Part shown: positions 6,478-13,148 of the stretch, piece by piece
Numbering within the stretch: position 1 is the first letter of the stretch
How the letters are laid out: the number at the start of each line of letters is the position of its first letter
Source of the DNA: Cyclostephanos tholiformis
Taxonomy: Eukaryota > Bacillariophyta > Thalassiosirophyceae > Thalassiosirales > Thalassiosiraceae
Direction: 5' to 3'
DNA length: 13,148 nucleotides
NCBI GenBank assembly: GCA_036939975.1
Contig: JALLPB010000552.1
Location: forward strand, 1 to 13,148
Position numbers and translations under genes: made by a program
The notes under the pieces: generated by a model
Databases searched by the model: none
What the model saw: only the letters and a program-made list of their open reading frames with translations
What the model was told of the DNA's origin: nothing

Positions 6478-7533
6478 CTTCAAATCTTTTACTGTAATTT
6501 TTTTTATAAATCAGGTTCAAAGAGTCATTGGACACAACATGTCCTGAGGATAACAATTCTTTAACCAGCACAAATGTGTCTGGAAGCAGTGGATCTACAA
6601 TGTAGGAAGACTGGAATGAGAGGATGTTGTACCCACAAACATCGGTTGTCCCTGATAATAGCTCCCATTGACATTGATTTTTGGGAATATTCCATGATGC
6701 TACCATATCATTCTCTGCTTCTAAATGGGTCTTCTTTTGATGTGCACCTTTACCATTTGTTCATAAGGCAGCATTGTATAATTAGGAAAAGAGCTGACAC
6801 AAAAGACCTGTCAAAGTCTTTGTTAAGTCAAAAAATTTGGAAGACATCATGGTAGTGATAATATGTGGGAGGGATAACTTTTCTTGCTAGAGGGAGTGCA
6901 CATCACTGTGACTTGTTTTTCCGCAAATCTGAACAGCTCCTATCACTACTTGTTCATTTAAAGAAGAATTACTGGATGAAGATTCAGACTGAGAGGTAGA
7001 TTCACCTGTTGGTGGAGATGAATGGGTTGTCATTGTCTTATGTTCTCGTTATGTAGGGAGGTTTCCTTTCTTGCCAGTAGGATGGGTTGTATTGTTGTCT
7101 GTTTGTCCGGCTTCACCTTGATGAGGTGGGTTCAAGACTGTTTGTCCACCGTCATTCATTCCATGGTGAACCTTCCTTGAAGTTCCTGTCAAGGAGGTGG
7201 ACATACTTGATTACAGTACAGACCTAGTCAAATAAATAGAGCAATCACTTTCGAGCTGATTACTTTTTATACCAATATTGCTACAATCATTCCCATGAGC
7301 AGTACTTAAAGGAAATGATCCACCATGTATTTTGGACGAAACCAGTATATTGGTGTAACAGCCAAAATACTATCCAACGAGTACCTAGCCAAAAGTTGAG
7401 GCCCAATTCAAAAATTGGTGACAACAAACACCTCAAGAAATGAAGCCAAATGCTATCAAAGGGGAAAGGGAGCAACAAATCCGGGCTGGTAGGGTCGTGC
7501 AGAAGGTACCTTGCTGCAAGGATTGCCGCTGGT
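6478..7533. other. AT-rich stretch without a convincing gene
   Basis: Frames are short and overlap on both strands: 6464-6706 minus, 6574-6855 plus, and a Ser/Thr-rich 48-residue minus-strand frame starting MTTHSSPPTGES at 6887-7033. None has a recognisable domain, leader or splice pattern. The segment 7034-7533 shows nothing beyond ordinary unique sequence. Confidence 0.4.
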
Positions 7534-7980
7534 GGGGCGGCACAATGATGGCGGGGCAACAATGCAGCGCAACATCGGAGAGATGGGGGAAAGCGCCGGT
7601 GGCAGCATGACAATGGAGGTGCAACAATGGTGGCATGTCAATGGCGGCGTGAAAATGGCAGCGCAACAATGGTGACGCGACGATGTGAGGATGGAAGATT
7701 AATGATTCCATCATGATGATAGTAGTAAAGAAACAATGGGCGATGATGGCGGCGCAATGATGGCAGCGCGATAATAACAGCGCAACAATAGCAGCGGTGC
7801 GACAATGGCAGCACAACGGTAGTGGCGCATCGATGGCGGGGTGATGATGGCGGTGCAACGATGGCGGCGCGACAATGGAAGTGCGACAATGGCGGCGCAA
7901 CGATGGCAATGCAATGAGAGCGGCACAACAATGGCAGTATGACGATGGCAGCGCAACGATATTGGCGCAACGATGACAAT
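7534..7980. repeat. Degenerate 14-bp minisatellite
   Basis: The array is built from variants of ATGGCGGCGCAACG in direct orientation; clear consecutive 14-base units run from about 7831 to 7972. An earlier block covers 7534 to about 7683, and a non-repeat interruption lies at about 7684-7740. Some units carry one to three extra or missing bases. Because 14 is not a multiple of three and the unit lacks stops on the minus strand, several minus frames are open across it. These encode His/Ala/Cys/Pro-rich nonsense and should not be called genes. Confidence 0.9.
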
Positions 7981-8058
7981 CCGGGGAATGATGGAAGCGC
8001 AAGAAAGGGGGAGGGAGGGGAGGATCAGTATATCATTATATTAGACGAAATAAGAGGA

Positions 8059-8073
8059 GGGGGGGGGGGGGGG
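8059..8073. repeat. 15-base G homopolymer
   Basis: An uninterrupted run of 15 G is preceded by purine-rich GAGGA. It marks the end of the repeat-rich left half. Length is likely variable and prone to sequencing error. Confidence 0.9.
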
Positions 8074-8409
8074 TGACTTACAGATACTGCGGCCGATGAT
8101 AGGAGCAATAGATATGTCCCTTAGGCTCGTGTCTCAGCTAAAGTAGATTAATTATCTGTAGGGAACACTCAACCGTAGTCATTTGCAGCGGTGTATAGAT
8201 AAGCCCCTTTAAGGCATCGAATGGCATATTCGGTTCTTGGTCGCGTCTCATCGATTCGACAGACCAATATTATCCCAAAAATCATTTTATCCCTCATATC
8301 TCTCTATGTCGTATCTGCGCCGTGAATGTGAACGGAGCTGAGCAAGAACAACATATTTTTCAGTCTCGATTCATCCGAGAGAACACATATATAATAATAT
8401 CTGCACATC
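8074..8409. other. Upstream region of the 8410 gene
   Basis: There is no coding frame of note. Base composition is more balanced than in the AT-rich block to the left. ATATATAATAATAT at about 8388-8401, immediately before the 8410 ATG, is AT-rich enough to act as a core promoter for an internal start such as 8530, but is too close to 8410 to serve that start. Confidence 0.35.
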
Positions 8410-9009
8410 ATGCTCCGTCCAATATCCACCAACGCTACAAGACAAAAGAACATACCTCCCGAATGTCCCACATCCGACTTCGTGGGAAGGATATCATCGT
8501 CGCGAGAGTCTCCGCGAAATGATGTGACGATGACCAATATGAAACGCGTTACCTTCTCGGAGAGCAGTCATATGTACATCGTCACGAATTTACGCCACGG
8601 CGACGCGGTGCACAGGAGGAGGTTGTGGTATACACCCGACGAGATACTAACTATGAAGGCGAACGTGAAGTTCTCGATATTGCAAACTCGTCGGGACATC
8701 TCCCGCAAGTGTTACAATCGGGATGGACTATTCGGCATCGAGAAGTACTTATCGAAGGACCTAGATCGGGAGTACAAGAGGCGCAAGCGCGACCTGTTCC
8801 TTGCCGTTCGTGCCGAGCAGGGGAGATTGCGCGTATCGGACCCAACGAGGCGACGCATTCCCGATATTGACCGATTGGCCATCGTCTCGCTACGGCACTC
8901 CCGGTGGGCGGTGGACCGTGCGCTAGCGGCCGCATATTTGTTGGAATTGGACCTCTCTTCCTCGTCATCCCTAAGCGACAACGACGAGCTGCGTATAGCA
9001 CGAGCGTGA
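8410..9009 (+). CDS. Diatom-type small conserved protein, 199 residues, function unknown
   Basis: A single-exon frame ends at TGA 9007-9009. After a polar N-terminus, residues 47-58 (VTFSESSHMYIV) start the conserved part. WYTPDEILTMK follows at 73-83. A GLFGIEKYLSKDL block is at 106-118, a basic helix (YKRRKRDLFLAVRAEQGRLR) at 122-141, and SRWAVDRALAAAYLLELD at 164-181, with a Ser-rich acidic tail. This layout (a VxF strand, a WYTxxE motif, GxE-x-x-LS, a basic helix ending in EQ, then an R-A-rich helix) matches a family found in many copies in diatom genomes. Its biochemical role is not known to me. Met41 (8530) or Met44 (8539), just before the conserved part, could be the true start. It is convergent with the Mei2-like gene. 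Confidence 0.75.
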   Translation: MLRPISTNATRQKNIPPECPTSDFVGRISSSRESPRNDVTMTNMKRVTFSESSHMYIVTNLRHGDAVHRRRLWYTPDEILTMKANVKFSILQTRRDISRKCYNRDGLFGIEKYLSKDLDREYKRRKRDLFLAVRAEQGRLRVSDPTRRRIPDIDRLAIVSLRHSRWAVDRALAAAYLLELDLSSSSSLSDNDELRIARA

Positions 9010-9446
9010 TACACCCGTGTAACATGTCTGATCACACCATGAACATAATGTAGAATAGAGACATATTAACTCTCGCTCGTACTTATTGATTCAAAAAGAT
9101 ATTTTAACCCTTCGAATAATTCAGTAGTTGTATTTAAATCCTCTGATGCGCTTGACGAAAGATTTTGTCTTCGTCATTGATGAATATCGGGGGGAATACA
9201 TGAACGATGCGAATCATACCCTTCGCAGCCCATGACTTGGTCGCACAGTAAATTATAGAGATGACATTCGTGTTCCAAAATAGTGTAATATATCTATTGC
9301 TTAGGCGAAGAAAATGTTTCCGGGGGATCTAATAAAACAACAAAGAGGGCAAAAATTCTGATATGCGTCGATTTGGGCAAACGAAAATTGGGGGCAACCC
9401 AACGGTGATACTGAAAAAAAAAATACCCCGAACAAACGTATCGAAA
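9010..9446. other. Convergent intergenic region, 3' ends of two genes
   Basis: This holds the 3' UTRs of the plus-strand 8410 gene and the minus-strand Mei2-like gene. AATAAA at 9331-9336 on the plus strand is a possible but distant poly(A) signal for the 8410 gene. No strong AATAAA was seen for the minus-strand gene. An A-run at about 9415-9422 lies 25 bp beyond the Mei2-like stop. Confidence 0.45.
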
Positions 9447-12132
9447 CTACACCTCATTCACACCGTTGCTCATCGTAGCATGCCTTATATTCTCCAGCTG
9501 TCCCTTCCTCTCCCCATGACTGACAAATACCATAGGACGGTACTCATTGTCCTTCTCCATTAATGATGAGTTTTCGAACCGCTTCGACATTGCAGCCTTG
9601 CCCTGAATCCTAGCATAGGTGATATCACAAATCTTATCACTGTTGAATCTTTTCCAACCGCACTTGTTATACTGACTGAAAAATGGTATAATGTCCTTGT
9701 AATCAACAAAGTTCACAAAAGCATATCCTCTATTGCATTTGTTCTTAAAGTCGATGGGCAAATAAAAGAAATCGATCTTATCCGATCCATGTCCCGTGGC
9801 GGCGAATTCGGCGAGAAGCATTTGCTGTGTGTACTTGTTGGGAATATTGCGAACCATGAGCGACGACCGGCGGTCTATCCCGGAGCGGACATGATCTATC
9901 GATAACAACAGGCTGAGGTTACTGCCATTATCATCTCCGGTGTTGTCGCTGGACAATCCCCACCCAATCCCAGGAGCGCTGTTACTCTTTCCCCCAAGCG
10001 ACATACCACATACTGCGGACTTGATATGTTCCCCCAGAGATGTACTAGCACTCGACAAGCTGTCGGAATTAACATCATTGGTTGGCATTCGAATGAATTG
10101 CGTCGGTGGTGCCAATTGGTTGATGGAAGCCTCTAATTGAGACATACTCATACCTTGTAAACGAGAATCGACGCCTGGTTGATATAGCGGCATCACAGCT
10201 TCATTGTATTGGATTTGATACTGTGGCAGCGCAGCTGGACTAATTTGATGTTGATTGTGGATATAATGCTGTTCCAAGGCAGGAGCATACATTTGTTGAT
10301 GGTGCTGATGATGAATAATGTGTGGATCAATCACCATCCGTTGTCCAACGTTTCCATACTGATGTCCAACTATTTGAGGATAATGTGTAGGACTGTGATT
10401 CATTAGCACATAAGAATACTGTCCATCCTGACCGACCACAAGTTGATACTGCTGCATATGACCATTAGGATTCTGGGCATTTGGATATTGGTAGTAAGAT
10501 TGTGGTTGCTGCAGTGAAGATGCTTCCATGGGATTGAATTGACGGGGCTTCGTTTCCTGTTCCTGAGCTAGTGGTTGTTGATGACCTTGATGGTTGCAGT
10601 GGACTTGACTAGTTTGGGCGGTAAATTTGCAAGATGATTCCAGCTGTTGGACTCGAGCTGACAGCGATGATTTTGCTGGCGTGGGACGAACAGTATTCTC
10701 ATCATTGTGGGACAAATGACCACTGCTGCCCTCACATGCCATCAGAGACGCTCCGGCAACAGCGCCCTGTCGCCAGCTACTCATTAATACCACCAGATCT
10801 TTCCCCAACTTTCTCTTCATAGGACTACGCGCACCAACCTTAATCTTGACGCCATCTCCCCATGGATGTGTGTGTTCCAACTCCAGCAATGCCTGTTTCG
10901 CATCTTGGATGTCGTAAAATTCTACAAGGTAAGAGGTCAATTCGTTCCCCTCTTCATCTTCATCTGACACGTTTGCCTGGTAATGAATCGCGCGGACCTC
11001 CCCAAACGACGACAGGATCTGATTCAAATCCTGCTCGTCGAACGTGCAGGGAATGTTCGACAGCATCAACGTGCTCTCGTCCGTCGCGGACGAGGAATTG
11101 AACGGAACGCAGTACTTCACCTGCACCCTGACCTCCGAGGAGGACGAATCGTTGCTACCACCCATTACCTCGTCTCCAGCATTGCCGCCTGCGCCATTCG
11201 AGCCGTTACACAACGTCCTGTTCAACACCCTTGGTAGTTCCCCCACCGCAAGACGGGCGCTCCGCAGGTCATAATACGACGCGAAGAAGACACCGCGCGA
11301 CTCGCCGAAGTCGGAGCGGAACGACTCCAGAGTCCCGAAGGCCTCGCAGGTCGATCGGACGTCCTGGACGTGGAGGGACGACGCGTACAAAATCGCGAGG
11401 CCACGCGTGTCAACGGAGGACAGACCGCCGGCGCCGCCACGTCCCGTCTCCACGGGCTGGTCGCGCAAGAACGGCGCCAATTCCTGTGCCGCCGCCAGTT
11501 CTCTCCTACGCCGTTCGTGATCAACGGCAGTATTGGTCGTCACCGATGCGACGACAGCCCCGGACGACGTCGACATTGCAGGGGGGAGGAGATGATTTGA
11601 CGTTTGATGGCCAGATAGAATCGTGAGGACAGAGGCGGGACCTGCGGGCGACGCGAGGCTGGAGATGGTGCTTAGAGGCGTCGTCGCTGAGCGCGACTCG
11701 ATGTGCCGATTCACGAGGGAATCGGTTGAGGGGGGCCTCGATGGTACAAGGAGTATCGAACCGACGGGGACCGTCGTCGACGCGTTTGCTGAGTGCGGCG
11801 GCGGCGGCGTGGGAGCGGGGGTCGACGCCAGTGGGAGAGAACTAGTCGCGCCCAACACGGGCGCATTCGTCGTGGTGGCGGTCGGCATCATCATGCCGCC
11901 TCCACGGGGTCCCAGTTCTTGGTGTAGTTCCGCGACCCTCAATTGCAACGAGCTCGATGCGTATGCGCGTAGCAACCCCGGCGCGTATCCGATCCCGCCG
12001 ATGCCCGTACTTCCCACGGCCGAGGAGGCCGATGACTGCCGAGATTGTGATACGGGCGGTGCCGACGCGCGTCCTCGCAGATAGTCGACGACGACATCCC
12101 CCTGGGTGGCCAGCATTGGCTGCTGATGCTGC

Positions 12133-12164
<32 letters not shown>

Positions 12165-12191
12165 ATGCTGCTGCTGATGATGATGATGATG

Positions 12192-12225
<34 letters not shown>

Positions 12226-12995
12226 CTCTGCTGCTGCTGCTGCTGCTGCAGGAGAGGGAACAGCAATCCGTTGATGCCCACGCCAATCGCCGCGGAGCCG
12301 CCGGACCCTGCCCCGCCTCCGGCATTGCGCTGCGGCGCGGGCGAGTTGGCATTTGACGGCGGTTCCACCACCGTCAGTCCGATGGCTGTGGAACTTACAT
12401 TCCTACCGATGGCACCGGAGATCCCCTTTCTGTTCTCGGACACGTAAATCTGTTCTTCACGTTGTTGCAGTTTTTGCTGCTGCTGCCGCATCTGTTGCTG
12501 TTGATGCAATAAATCTCGATGGAGCTTTTGCTCAACGACGGACATGGCGTTGTTATCATTATCATTCACAACGAAGTTGTTCCCCGTGTTGGCCATCATG
12601 GCGGCGGCGAAACGAACGTTGTGCCCGCCCCCTCCTCCCTCTCCGCCATCTCCGCCCATTGAATCCTGCTGTCCGCTGTTGATATCGTTGTTGTCGTATT
12701 TATGATCGTTGGACGACGACGACGACGACGACGACGACGCCACCGCCCATCGCAGCGAACTGATGCCATCGTCGATGCCGTTGATACCATCTCTCTTACC
12801 ATCACGAGAGAAGAATCCATCATCAACGTTCATGTTGTTATTGTCATAGGTCTGCTGCTGCTGTTGTTGGTGCTGCTGTTTTTGTTGTTGTAACTGTTGG
12901 TCCTGCAGCTTGGTCAAGTGATAGCCGTAGTTCGCTACGGGCGGGATGAGGAATCCCCCCCCCACCTCCCCTCCTGATAAACCATTCTTTCCCAT
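9447..12995 (-). CDS. Mei2-like RNA-binding protein with three RRM domains, 1182 residues
   Basis: This intronless gene encodes a Mei2-like protein, a family that binds RNA and in fission yeast and plants acts in meiosis and development. The C-terminal Mei2 RRM (about residues 1042-1155) is unmistakable: RNP2-like LMVRNIPNKY, then FYLPIDFKNKCNRGYAFVNF with RNP1, and YARIQGKAAMSKRFENSSLM. RRM1 (about 532-590) keeps SRGVFFASYYDLRSAR. RRM2 (about 639-722) keeps LMLSNIPCTFDEQDL. The first 520 residues are low complexity: a Ser run near 86-94, Gly-rich patches and a large Gln/His tract near 247-292. A Q/H/N/Y-rich linker (about 770-970) separates RRM2 from RRM3. The ATG is the first after an in-frame TAA five codons upstream. 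It is longer than typical plant homologues because of the disordered N-terminus. A meiotic or sexual-cycle role here is inference. Confidence 0.93.
12118..12256 (-). repeat. CAG/CAT trinucleotide tract encoding a Gln/His-rich region
   Basis: Nearly uninterrupted CAG codons alternate with blocks of CAT codons within the Mei2-like gene: Gln runs of 7, 10, 3 and 9, with a 6-residue and a 4-residue His run. On the plus strand it appears as CTG/ATG repeats. It is likely length-variable between alleles. Confidence 0.9.
12712..12738. repeat. (GAC)9 trinucleotide tract encoding polyserine
   Basis: Nine perfect GAC copies on the plus strand read as a TCG serine run (about residues 86-94) of the Mei2-like protein on the minus strand. 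Confidence 0.85.
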
Positions 12996-13017
12996 GCCGT
13001 CGATGGCTTAACATAAT

Positions 13018-13035
13018 ATATATAATATTATATAT
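13018..13035 (-). promoter_or_regulatory. 18-bp AT-only palindrome, TATA-like, upstream of the Mei2-like ATG
   Basis: The 18 bases centred on AATATT are a perfect palindrome of A and T only, ending 22 bp upstream of the 12995 ATG. TATATAAT within it could serve as a TATA element on either strand. If it is the TATA box, the 5' UTR would be unusually short, so it may instead lie within the leader. Confidence 0.35.
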
Positions 13036-13148
13036 TCGTCGGATCGAAGTATATGGAATTGTGTAGAATCATATTTTTATTAGCGAATCCTCACATATCA
13101 AAATGCACGGCATTAAAAAAAAAAAAGAATGGCCGAGAAAAAGAACAA

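Noticed and set aside
6464..6706. 80-codon minus-strand frame
   Set aside because: The plus-strand frame at 6574-6855 is open over much of the same bases, and neither has a start context, domain or homologue that I recognise.
6516..6890. A plus-strand frame that looked like coding sequence decayed by C-to-T change, with TGA and TAG stops
   Set aside because: Six internal stops in about 125 codons is what random sequence gives, so the coding-like look is not evidence. A plus-strand frame starting at 6574 and a minus-strand frame are also open over parts of it.
7534..7980. Regularly repeated units considered as a CRISPR array
   Set aside because: Units are contiguous, degenerate and 14 bp long, with no unique spacers, in a eukaryotic context.
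7433..8002. Long minus-strand frames rich in His, Cys, Ala and Pro (7433-8002, 7638-7979, 7711-7956)
   Set aside because: Overlapping minus frames are open because the 14-bp minisatellite unit has no stop codon on that strand. Composition follows the repeat, with no start context or domain.
11231..12356. Plus-strand frames opposite the Mei2-like gene, including poly-Leu, poly-Ala/Asp and Arg-rich ones
   Set aside because: They are antisense shadows of GC-rich coding DNA and of the CAG/CAT tract; the minus-strand frame has recognisable domains.

Overview
The window looks like nuclear DNA from a diatom (Bacillariophyta) or a close stramenopile relative. Three things point there. A decayed Ty3/gypsy retrotransposon has the Gag, zinc-finger and protease wording I associate with diatom elements. 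A roughly 200-residue protein matches a small-protein family that is abundant in diatom genomes. An intronless Mei2-like RNA-binding protein carries very long Gln/His tracts. The species cannot be named from this sequence.

The layout falls into two halves. Bases 1-8073 are accessory, mostly AT-rich DNA. An uncharacterised frame enters from the left edge (3-284), followed by noncoding low-complexity DNA. A minus-strand Ty3/gypsy remnant (about 1158-3743) holds broken gag, protease and the first residues of reverse transcriptase. From about 3850 to 6480 there are short exon-like segments, long hairpins, a TATA box and A/C-rich leaders. Two small multi-exon plus-strand genes (4911-5421 and 5500-5874) can be modelled by hand there, but no protein family was recognised. 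The stretch 6480-7530 has no convincing gene. A degenerate 14-bp minisatellite fills 7534-7980, and a 15-base G run lies at 8059-8073.

Bases 8074-13148 are more GC-rich and gene-like. A 199-residue diatom-type protein is on the plus strand (8410-9009). It converges on a 1182-residue Mei2-like protein on the minus strand (9447-12995), with about 440 bp between the stops. The Mei2-like protein has two N-terminal RRM-like domains and the diagnostic C-terminal Mei2 RRM, joined by Q/N/H/Y/S-rich disordered segments. No pathway links these genes; this is one confident host gene pair next to a transposon and repeat graveyard.

The most novel-looking material is the 3.85-5.9 kb block of tiny exons and hairpins. 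The Mei2-like gene is the best-supported feature. All splice models are hand-made and would need transcript evidence.
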